64,000 nt of DNA from Bilabrum cf. latius (Eukaryota > Bigyra: Bicosoecida > Bigyra > Bicosoecida), in assembly GCA_965178125.1 (NCBI GenBank), contig OZ237748.1:620001-684000 (forward strand), given 5' to 3'. This document shows, piece after piece, positions 11,378 to 21,383 of this stretch. Under the pieces are notes generated by a model. The model ran no database searches and had not been told where the DNA came from. It saw nothing but the letters and a program-made list of their open reading frames with translations. A program made the position numbers and the translations under genes. Position 1 is the first letter of the stretch, and each line of letters starts with the position of its first letter.

Positions 11378-14300
11378 TCACACGGAGTGGCTCTCTTCTG
11401 TCCGATCTACTTCGGAAGCATACGCGGTGAGAGCTTCACTCACCCCGGGATGCGCTTTTTTGAAGCTCTCAGAAGCCGACGAGAAGAGTGTGCACAGCTC
11501 GTTGCATGTCAGAACCACCTCCATCGAAGCACCACAAACAGTGGGAGCTGGTCCTGCGGCACCGCCGCCGGACCTCACAGACCGCAAGGCCTACGCATCA
11601 AGCACCTTTGCACGATCAGTGCGAGACGTATCCCGCTGCTTGGTAGTCGTCTCCTTGATCGCTGCTACCAGAGCATTAACGGACGCTGTGTGACCTCCAA
11701 GAGCAGCCGCCAGCAGGGGCCCGCACATGAGCTGCGAGTCAGGCCTTGTAATGCGGTCCTTGAGCCGGGAAGCAGGCTCGCTGTCACCGGATCGCGAGAC
11801 CAGGGCCAGCAGTGCGCTTGAGTCACGTACTGGACCCAACGCGGTCAGGCCTCCTGCCAACTTGCCCAACTTCAGCCTCTTGGTCAGCTCCATGGGGCGG
11901 CCGTGGGCAGCAGCGTTGAACACCATCCCAGCGTCCCTCTTGGCATCCCCTGCCTGCCTCCATGAGAGAGCCCTCAGGACTCGCTTTGCTCTCTTTGACA
12001 AGAACGACCGAATGATTTCAGCGAGCTCGTACAATTGTTGGCCCTCTGCGGCCTCGGCAGGAGTCTAGCCGTGCTGTTTGACCAATTGGAAATGGAGGGG
12101 CAGGGGAGGGTGCGTGCATGTGAATGGAGCTAAGGCATTAGTACACGGGCTGACGCAAGGGGGAGCAACAATGGACAAGAATAGAAGTTTGGGTCCTGCC
12201 ATCGTACCATGCTTACCATGTCCTTAATGTCTTTGCGCGCGCCTGCTTCTAGGAATCGTATGGCCCATCCGTTTTCCCCTTCTGTTGCCGCGAAGTAGAG
12301 GGCGAAGTGGAGTGGAGTCTCTCCAACCTGGGAATAACAAAGAAGCAAAGGTAAGCCATGCAGTGCTAAGTCGTATGCATCGCGAAACCAAGCTAATAGA
12401 ATAAAAACAACGTTGCTCTATCGTCACTATACTCGGTTTTGTGCTGCAGCCGAGCGACCCACGCCCGAATCTGAACCGGCCGCGTCACTCGACTCGACCA
12501 TCCCTGTCCACTTGTGCACCAGCAGTTACATGCGCGCTATCGATTAAGTGCAGCTCACTTCATTTACCACGTTCACATCTCCACCGCGCTCTACAGTCTC
12601 AGCAAGACATTGGATATGGCGATTCTGTAGTGCAATATGCGCAGGCGTCTAGCCTTCCTGTGTGGGTCCCGATGTATTCTAAATAGATACAAGATCCCGG
12701 GTGGTTGGGCTTACAAAGGAGCTCCAGTGAGGAGCATGCGGGGCATGTGGCTCTGGGAGCGCCAAATAATTGCGTTGGTCTCGCTCCATCCATGTCTTAC
12801 CTCATTCACCGCATTCACGTCTCCACCGTGCTCTAAACTCGCAATGAGACAGTCCGTGTGGCCATTCTAGGCGGCGTGATGTGCCGGTGTGCCGTTAAAC
12901 TGTGGTGGAGATTGGTGTAGTCACCAAGATTGAATGTCCGGGGATGGCGCGGGCAAGGTCGCGTGTAGTAGACGGACCCCGATTATTTTATTACGACGCA
13001 ACCTAAAACAACACCACTATTTCGATAAGATACATTAAATTATGCCACGCAGGTCGCTTCAAACGCGAGCCATTATACCTGCCAATATCAACACGCACGT
13101 AGGTATACACCGCCAACCGATTTTGTTATAAATGTACCTTACCTCTTTACCCACTGTATTGAGTTCCCCGCCATGCTCCAGGATGACTGTTAGAGTCTTC
13201 AGATTGCCTTGTAAGGCTGCAAGGTGCGCTGGTGTTGAGCCATCCTACGATAGGAACGGTCGAAAGGGCGGGGCTGAGGCCTCCAAGTTGCGGGACGGGG
13301 TGGCAAAACGCCACCGCCTCGGCAGCCAAGCACCGTAGCGGTGATGATAGACAATACGCAGCAATGTCACAGTGACATAACAGCGTTCTATGCAAAGCAG
13401 AGCAGCGCAAGCTCCCGTCGTGCCGGTTGTTAATGTCAGCAGCTGTCTAACTTGGACAGATCTCCGACTGCATTATACAGCTCTTACCGCATCCTATACT
13501 TCGTTTACGTCACCACCGTGCTTCAAGATTGCGTTGAGACACTCCGTGTGGCCACCTCTTGCCGCGAGACCTAATGGTGCCACATTGAAAGACTGCGACA
13601 AAAGAAGGTGGCATAAACAGTGTTTGGAGCTCATTAAGTTGATGCACTCTTGGCTGTGTGTACACCTTGTAGACCACGTGCAACTGACAAACGACAGTCG
13701 CAGACTTAGCCCGATTATACAACTCCCAATACGCAATTACCCAATCGTGACTGACTGTTGCATCTACCCCATAGTGTATCACCTCTGTTCCCCCAGAGCT
13801 GCCAGCAGTCTACTGGACACGAACACAAACACGGCAAGTCCATGCAGTGCATATGCGGACAAATACGGCCAGTTTGACTCGTTCTCTACATTTTTCTCAC
13901 TTCAGGTTCCCGGTATACATCTACACCGTGCTCCATAATCGCTTCAAGACAATCCAAGTGGCCGTTCTGCGCGGCGACTTGTGCAGCAGTATTCCCATGC
14001 TGCGATGAAAGATAGGTCCTTGTTTTTGGTTGGAATGTCACGGAATTACACGTGCAACGCCACAAATATACAAAACACTGCCCGGCAAGCGCATTTGACG
14101 CTATGTGACCTAGTGCTGAACCTAAAACCATAGTTAAGAACACCCTAATACGATAAGGCCGAATGAGCCGCGAGAGGGATCGTTCACAGGATATCAACCC
14201 TGGAGCACCTATTTTTGTGGCCTAATATATCCGCGAGTGAGTGTGCCATACAAACGCGCGCACGCGCATATTTCCAACCTATCGTTTTCTTTCTCACCAT

Positions 14301-16057
14301 CATGCCACCCACCACATTCAAGTCCCCACCCTACTGTATGATCGCAACAAGACAGCCCACGTGGCCTTGCAAAGCAGCGAAGTGTGCAGGGGTCGCTCCG
14401 TCCTGCGCTCGCATTAAGAGAAAATGAGCACATGGGATGCCGAAACACGTGTAGGAGATAAAGTATATTGAGGGTGCGACTCCAGAAACACTATCCCCCG
14501 GTCCTGCTGAACCAATGGGCTGCGGTCACCTGAATGCGGTACTCTTTGATACCGTGACTGCACAAATTACATTCCCCCAGCACTTGGATTGGTCGGGCTA
14601 AACCGTCCAAACGCATCGAGTCTACAATGCAAAACCCAAGTGGGAGTGCCAGAGTGATGGTGGCCGCCACGTGGCCTGCCTTCCTGGGTTCCAGCCGGTC
14701 AGCATTGGACGCAATGATCAGGTCCAGTAGCTTGCCCCCGATGCCCTCCTCTCGTCAATCATCCACGGGCAATTACCTGTTACTTTCCTTAACCGCGTGC
14801 TGCCGCACCAAAGAATCATATGAACCAGTCAACAATAATCCGGAAATATCTAAAATAAATTGGTCTTACATCATCCAACGAATCCATGTCCCCGCCATAG
14901 GCTGCAATCACAGCAATGCATTCTGCGTGCCCGTTATTGGCGGCGTTGTGCGCAGGAGTCCAGCCATTCTACTATCGAGATCAGATGGGATAGTGGATAG
15001 GCGTACATAGGTCAGCAAGGGCGTCCATACTTGAAGTCGGTGCAACGTCTGGGGGGCACGAAACCCACGGTCAGCATGCCATAACAGTCCAACATAAATA
15101 CACACACAAACACTTTAAACCAATGCAATACAGATGCGCACGTACCACGTATGATTCAGGAGACCGATACAGAATCACGGCACACTGCATGTCGCCATGG
15201 CCGAGGCCTAGACGGACATCCCCCCGCACATGTGATCAGGCTCGACATTCTCAGGCCCGACGGGCTCTTAGCTTGCGATTACAGCCTAAGCCTAATGCAT
15301 TCAAACGACGAACGTCTCTTGCTCTCACTGCATCTAACGCATCCACATCCCCGCCGTACTCTAAGATTGCAACGAGGCAATCTACGTGACCTTTCGAGGC
15401 AGCGACATGCGCTGCTGTTGTGTACTCCTGCGGCAGGGACAGGGGCAGGGGCGAGAGGTGGGGAGTAGGAAAAAGCTGTGTACCAGTTTAGAGATGCAAT
15501 ACTCGTTTGAGTTCTATTCGGATCACAGAGACCCAGGGCACCCCACACGCCCCCCACCCAGGAGCCACTACAGATCGGAGACTAATCAAACACAATAGAA
15601 CTCATTTCAGAGTGAAATGATCTAGACGATTAAACCAAAGAAAGTTCCAATCGCATGTGCTGCCACCCCTGTGAAAGGCTTCACCCAGAGCTGCGTCAGC
15701 TCGCCTGCAAAGTGGGCTCTCTAATAGGCCCGGGCGGGGAGCAGGCGGAGACGACATTGTGCTGCTCTCTGATATATTCGCTTGCATTAGCATCGTGACA
15801 ACCTGAGGCACTTGCCTCCTCTGACGTCGTCAATTTAATCCTGTTGATGCGCAGCGGGCTCTGTCTGTCGGTAGCTACCTCCGCGATTACTGGTTTATGG
15901 TTCAACTGGGCTTGTAAAAAAACAAATTTACTGAAATTGATTACCAATGATACCTGATCTCACTTCAACCGCGGATTCCACGTCCGTGCCCGCGTCCAGG
16001 CAGGCCTTCAGGTCATCTACCTTGCCATTTTCAGCGGCATTAATCAGTGCAGATGCC
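11378..16057 (-). CDS. Ankyrin-repeat protein gene 4 (eleven exons, one repeat per exon)
   Basis: Minus-strand exons: 15964-16057 (94 bp), 15329-15427, 14870-14968, 14298-14402 (105), 13901-13999, 13500-13592 (93), 13143-13244 (102), 12801-12899, 12559-12657, 12217-12327 (111) and C-terminal 11378-12073. The unmarked ones are exactly 99 bp. Every internal exon is phase 0 at both ends and encodes one repeat (xGxTPAHxAAxxGHxxCLxxxxxxGGDVNxxxE). TAG codons lie inside exons at ankyrin Gln positions: AAQNGH in 12801-12899, GQTP in 12559-12657 and in the last exon. The last exon also reads through the TAG at 11591-11593 into a helical tail ending TGA at 11378. A first exon with ATG is expected upstream of 16057 but was not found. 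The repeats imply a protein-binding scaffold; the partner is unknown. Confidence 0.8.
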
Positions 16058-16089
16058 CTGCTACATTGCAATTAACAATTTGAAACGAA

Positions 16090-16684
16090 AACTAAAGCGT
16101 GCGAATGGCTCATGCAATTTCAAATGACCGAAGAGATGTTGCGTAGGAAGACCAGAAATAATATACGTATCAGCTGCTTTGTGTCACCAGAGAACCAGCA
16201 GCATGCAGCTTCAGCAATCAATACAATATCAATCTTACATAGTTGTCTAGCTGGGGAGTTTAGTACTCCGCTTGTTCACGATTGTAGGTTGATGAGACGG
16301 TCCCGTGCCCTGGTGAAGGGGGGGGGGGGCGGGGGGTGCAGCGGTGTGCCACAGTGAGGGGAGAAGTTACAGGGATGCCGCGGCGTAGGTCTGGTGCAGC
16401 GGGAGGACCCTTGGGGTGCGCTAAATCAGTGTATCGCTAAATCAGTGTTCAGTCATCATCAACACCTTCGGGACTTTGCCGTGGACTGGCATGCAATTTA
16501 CAGATTAGGTGCGGTTTGCAACGTAGGCGCAGACTAGCCTCTACGCGCACACCGCTGCGACTGAAGCGGTGACAGTGTGCCTCTCGGGGTACCTCATCGC
16601 CAGGTACCGGTTCAAACGTAGATCTAAAGCAAGCTACGTAGAAGCATATTCTTGCCAAGCTAAGTTTAAGCATCAAGCAACCAA
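16090..16684. other. Non-coding stretch between ankyrin gene 4 and actin
   Basis: It contains a G-rich run at about 16319-16337. It may hold the 5' exon or promoter of ankyrin gene 4 and the actin 3' flank. No gene could be supported here. Confidence 0.4.
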
Positions 16685-16736
16685 TTAGAAACACTTGTGG
16701 TGCACGATCGTGGGCCCGCTCTCGTCGTGCTCGTCA
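16685..16736 (-). repeat. Second, diverged copy of the last actin codons
   Basis: Immediately after the actin TAA, the DNA again encodes DExDESGPxIVHxKCF plus a TAA. The copy is about 51 nt long and differs from the real tail at roughly ten bases. It is a partial tandem copy of the end of the coding region, from duplication or from exchange with another actin gene. No splice acceptor is evident that would make it an alternative last exon. Confidence 0.75.
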
Positions 16737-16739
16737 CAC

Positions 16740-17840
16740 TTAGAAGCACTTGCGGTGTACGATCGACGGCCCGCTTTCGTCGTACTCGTCTTTTGAGATC
16801 CACATGCTCTGGAAGGTGGACAGTGAGGACAGGATGGAGCCCCCGATCCACACAGAGTACTTTCTCTCCGGAGGTGCCACAACCTTGACCTTCATAGTGG
16901 GAGGTGCGAGGGCGCTCACCTCCTTGGTTAGCCGCTTTTCAATGTTGGGGAACATGGTGGTGCCACCGGACAGTACGATGTTCTGGTACATCTGCGCCCG
17001 CACATCTACATCGCACTTCATGATGGTGTCATAGAGAGTCCTGTGCACGCCGAGCAGCTCCAGGCCAGCCTGATCTGGCTAGAAGAGCATCTCCGGGCAT
17101 CGAAACCGGCACGCCCCGACCGTGATCGTGTTCCCATCCGGGAGCGTGTACTCCTACTCCAGCTCCGACGAAGTCTCTGCCTTTCTCGTTTCTTCGTCAA
17201 AGTCCTCTGCCACGTAGCACGTCTTCTCCTTGATGTCTCTGAGGATTTCCAGCTCGGCTGAGGTGGTGAAGGAATGGCCGCTCTCGGTCAGGATGCGACC
17301 TAGCTGCTCGGTCAGATCCCGACCCGCAAGATCGATCCGCTTGATGGCGTGGGGCAGAGAGTACCCTTCATAGATGGGCACGGTGTGGGACACGCCGTCG
17401 CCCGAGTCAAGCACGGCTCCAGTCGTCCGGCCCGAGGCATACAGGGACAGCACGGCCTGGATGCTGATGTACATGGCGGGCACATTGAACGTCTCAAAGA
17501 TGATCTGGGTCATCTTCTCTCTGTTGCTCTTTGGGTTCATCGGTGCTTCCGTCAGCAAGCACGGCTGCTCCTCGGGGTTTGCCCGCAGCTCGTTGTAGAA
17601 GGCCTGGTGCCAGATCTTCTCCATTCCGTCCCAATCCACCACTACACCATGATTTACGGGATGAGATAGCCTCAGCACCCCGCGCCTGGCCTGTGCCTCA
17701 TCGCCGACATAGGCGTCTTTCTCGTCCATGCCGACCATGATGCCCGGATGCTTGGGGACACCGACAACTGTGGGGAACATCGCTCGAGGGGCGTCATCTC
17801 CTGCAAAACCCGCTTTCAGCATTCCAGAACCATTGTCAAT
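16740..17840 (-). CDS. Actin (large internal/last exon; 5' exon not located)
   Basis: This 1,101-nt exon encodes 366 residues plus TAA, from [19 protein letters not shown] to [13 protein letters not shown]. With the missing 8-9 N-terminal residues it would give the usual 375 or so. Nucleotide-binding motifs ([30 protein letters not shown]) and the WISKDEYDE tail region are present. The exon starts after a clean acceptor (CCTGAACAG) at the standard position before IDNGSG. Two in-frame TAGs occur: 17154-17156 in ELPDG's N-terminal flank, and 17079-17081 at the near-invariant Gln of LFQP. Actin polymerises into filaments in the cytoplasm. The sequence is rather diverged from animal and plant actins but all landmarks are intact. 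The small first exon must lie upstream of 17842; I could not pick it out. Confidence 0.93.
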
Positions 17841-18390
17841 CTGTTCAGGGAATCAAATGCAAGCAGAGATATAAGCAAAGCTTCTGTGGCCCGCAGTGGC
17901 GGATCGGTCACGATGACATCTGAGGCAACTACAGGGCATGCTTGACAATTTCAGTCGCTGCAACGAGCAAACTGTAGGCAGCATATATTCAAACATGAAT
18001 CGCTTGCAGTTGGGTACTAATATTTGACATTTACAGACTTCTTTGCAGAGTTGCACTTGCGATCCAAGTCGTACGTCGCAGGCATACTACGATTCGTATC
18101 ACGTGCAATCATACTGCAGATCCATACCTTTCGATACAATTCAGCAAACTTACAACGATGGGCTGTGTTTCATCTTCCATTATTGAGCCGATTCGGGAGA
18201 CTAGTCGGTGACATGCACATGATGCTGATGGCAGGAAATCCGATTTTCAATTGTGACGATCTATTTATGCAGATCGATGGCTTTGATGGGGAGATAGCAC
18301 CGAACTGAAGTACAGAGCGCCATCACCAGGTCAAATGATCTCGGCAGCTGCATCGCGCAGACCGAATCGCGCAAGCCACTTGAATATCAC
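17841..18390. other. Intron and upstream region of actin
   Basis: This AT-richer stretch must include the first actin intron and first exon, plus the intergenic region to the reductase gene. No other gene is visible. Confidence 0.4.
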
Positions 18391-20687
18391 TTACATGTGC
18401 TGCAACATGGATCCAGACCCCCCAGCACTGCCCCTCCCTGCTCCACTGGAAGTGCCGTTTCCAGCTCCACCAGCACGAGTTCCAGCAGCACGAGGGCCAG
18501 GATAAGGAGGGGGGCCAAGGAAAGGCTCCGAAAGCCTCGCCAAAGGCCTCGAAAGCACCTTGCCATCGGATGGGTCATCCACATACCCATGCATCACGGC
18601 GGATAGCACCATGTCCTCGTAAGAACACAGCTGGTTCATGAAGCGCACCCCGAGGACCTCGAACGTCTCGTTCGCGTCCAACTGCGGGTATTTTCTCGCC
18701 CGCGCGGCGGCAGAGGCAGCCTCTCTGGAAATGCAGGAAGCCAGCGACAGCACCCAAGTGGATATTTGCGACGTGGACACTTTGAACCCAAACGGGTTGA
18801 ATCGCCTCGAGAGCCTGTCCTGGATGGCTGCAAACGGGATGGTGCTGTGGGAGAGGACCAGGCGCTTTCCTGGAGCTTTAGGCGCGGTCAGTGCCAGCAC
18901 GTGGGCAAGAGCAGCATCCCTCACGTCTATGGAATTCACGCCCGCATCGAATTGAGAAGAACCCTTCATGATCCGCTGCAGGAACTTCATCGACTAGAAG
19001 GAACCTTGGTAGGCAAGCACGGGCCCGGTGATTGCGCCCGGGTGCATGGTAGTGAGGGCGAAGGGGGCAGGGCCTCCGAGGGATGCATATCCGGGATCCG
19101 GATGCTTCTTCACCCCGGGCAGGGTCAGCTGTTCGTTCGCGAACGTTCAGCTGATACTGGCGTGATCCTGTGATCGACCGGCGAGGTGTCATTCCGGTTC
19201 GAGTCTACACTGGGGAAAGAGAGAGATCAGCCTCTGCGCTAGACAGGATTAGCAAAGAAATGCAGAAGCAGCCTAAGCCAGTAGCTTACTTCTCTGGCAC
19301 GGCCTGTGACGCTGAGATGCGACGCAGCTCAGGGCACAACGGCCAGTCCGCAGCTCTGCGCCGCAGCACTGAGTATTCGAACGCTTTCGATGGCACTAGT
19401 TATTTTAGAAGTTTTAGCTGAACTTTCGCTGCCAGCAAGTCTGAATTCGGTGGGCTTTGAGACGCGCCACGATGTCTTTCTGTGCGATTCCTCTTCAAGG
19501 GGACAGACTACGCTATAGCTTCCAGAGAATTCGGTCTCCTAACTCACACGTGTGTATTCACTTTAGGATTATTGCGGCTGAGTGATTTGTGTGAATTGAT
19601 TGACCCATTGGCAGGGAGTCGTTTCCCTGAGACGACGGGGCGCACCGGCCGTGCCGGCAGGGGTCGCGGGAGGCGACCCAGTGGACCAGGCGACTCCGCG
19701 GCGGGAGTCTGACGCTGGTCCTGTGCCCCGTCGCTCTCTTTCTCAGCACCATTAACTGGTGGGTCTACACATTTGTTACTGAACTCCGAGCAAGCATTAC
19801 AGGATCCTCGCGATGGACCACGCTTCCTGCTCTGCGAGCGCCTTGGACTTGGGATACACGTCCACGCCAGGACCCTTGATGTTGGTGAAATCGCCTGGGC
19901 CCCAGCGCTTCGCATTCATGTCTCCGTGCCCGTACATGATGGTCGCGGTGGAGGCAGTTAGGATCACGCGGCGCACCGTGCCCGCCTTCCGGGCAGCGAG
20001 AAGAACGGCCCTGGTGCCTTCCGCGGCAGGCTTCACCAGCCTGCAAAACAAATGCTATAATATTCAATGTATTGTACGATCAATGGATGATGCATCGCCC
20101 TTCGTTGTCCGAGCAAAAGTCGACCGGGGAATCGCCGTGCGGCATGTCGGGAAATCTCCCGCCCACGGCGAAACCACTCTCTTGAGGTTGCAACCGGTCG
20201 GCGGCTCAAAAGTGCAACCGCAGCCATTGACTGATAAGGGAGTACTTTAATGCAGCCAGTGTAACATGATTTCTGGTAAATGCTTACGTTTCTTCGTCAT
20301 CGCCCAGCAAGAACGGGCTGGCGACGTGCAGAACGAACGCGCAGCCCTCCAGGACCGTGTCCCACACTGACGGCCCATCGAGCAGGTCAGCGGCCACGAG
20401 ACCGTGTCCCACACTGACGGCCCATCGAGCAGGTCAGCGGCCACGAGCTCGAGCCGGTCCGAAGCAAACGGAAGCGCCCGAAGAAATCCCACTTTTTCTT
20501 TCTTCAAGGAGCGCGCCGTGCCTCTGACACGATACCCGGAGTGGAGCAGCGTTTGGTCGCACCAGCTCCCGAGGTAGCCCGTCGCTCCCGTCACCAGCAC
20601 CAACGGGGGAGCGCCGGCACCGCCCTATGCCGCGGCTGATGCGTCAGTGCGACTTTCACTGTTTTTCGGCTTGGGAATTTCCTCCAT
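18391..20687 (-). CDS. Dihydroflavonol-4-reductase-like NAD(P)-dependent reductase, frame broken by a 47-bp duplication
   Basis: Exon 1 is 20288-20687. It starts ATG, reads one TAG as Gln, then has the Rossmann motif VTGATGYLGSW and the RGTARSLKK strand. Exon 2, 19801-20040, has VKPAAEGTRAVLLAARKAGTVRRVILTAS and the catalytic-type Tyr/Lys in VYPKSKALAEQEAW. Exon 3, about 19073 down to 18391, has TTMHPGAITGPVL, one more TAG, and DVRDAALAHVLAL, ending TAA. Order and motifs fit extended SDRs of the DFR/cinnamoyl-CoA-reductase type, cytosolic NADPH-dependent reductases of carbonyl substrates; the substrate cannot be told. A 47-bp tandem duplication (20354-20447) shifts the frame. Without it exon 1 reads ADLLDGPSVWDTVLEGCAFVLHVASP and its phase matches exon 2. 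I also found no phase-compatible acceptor for exon 3. Either a recent pseudogene, a heterozygous allele or an assembly error. Confidence 0.65.
19114..19146 (-). repeat. 33-bp dispersed repeat with a GTTCGCGAAC palindrome, copy 2
   Basis: Identical to 805-837 and in the same orientation. It lies in the last intron of the reductase gene. Confidence 0.6.
20354..20447. repeat. 47-bp perfect tandem duplication inside the reductase exon
   Basis: 20354-20400 and 20401-20447 are identical. 47 is not a multiple of three, so the frame shifts. The unit contains no AGGT, so exact removal as a GT-AG intron is not possible. Confidence 0.95.
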
Positions 20688-21383
20688 GCCGATCAGCGGT
20701 GAGATCGCAGAGGAGGCCATGGAGTTGCGATTGAATGCTCGGTTGCAGTGTCAAGGGAGACTCCGTCCTGCCGGACTGGAAACCAGATTTTCCGCCGCTT
20801 TGTCACACAATAAACCACGAGACGAGACAATCACGAGTCCAGTGCACTGGGGTACGATGACCAGAGATACACGGCATTGCCAGTGGTCCACCACCGCGGC
20901 TGCTGGGACACAGGGACAGGGACGGGTCCGATTCGCGATCCGATGCCAGTGGGGCCCAGCCACCTTCACTCTACGGGTAGCTACCTACTGCACACCCATT
21001 GAATTACCCCTTCAAAAGTATCCATGCAACGCAATACACGCAATCAAACTTAATCCATTCCTTCATTCCTTCCCTACCCCTACCCCTACCCCATCCCACG
21101 CAATCAAACTTAATCCATCCCCGTCAAACTTAATCCATTCCTTCATACCCCTCGCTTCACCTGCTCCATCCCGAAATCCACCGGTGGAGCGCCGACCGCT
21201 GCAGTAGCAGCGGAAGCAGCAGCCATTCAAAGACCAAAGCTCCGCCCGTTTCCTACTGCTCTAGCCCCTCATCCCACCCCCAAAACATTTCCCGTACTAT
21301 ATCCCCCCCCCCCGGACAATTGGCCCCGCACGCCCTCTGCCAACGCACCCTTCCACATCTTTCACGTCCACACCCCTCACCAC
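20688..21383. other. Intergenic region between reductase start and PEPCK stop
   Basis: It holds short direct repeats: three copies of CAAACTTAATCCA at about 21046-21137, and CCCCTA repeated three times near 21075-21090. It also has pyrimidine-rich sequence and a C-run at 21306-21314 just downstream of PEPCK. No gene seen. Confidence 0.6.

Noticed and set aside
14966-14971. TAG before AATGGCTGG in ankyrin gene 4 as a further Gln codon
   Set aside because: Exon length and phase (exactly 99 bp) show this TAG is the splice acceptor, not a codon.
17079-17081. UAG read as leucine or another amino acid
   Set aside because: At the best-conserved sites (actin LFQP, Atg18 FNQD, ankyrin AAQNGH) the family residue is Gln, not Leu, Lys or Glu.
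21070-21095. Telomere-like CCCCTA repeats
   Set aside because: Only about three units in an intergenic region; too short to be telomeric.
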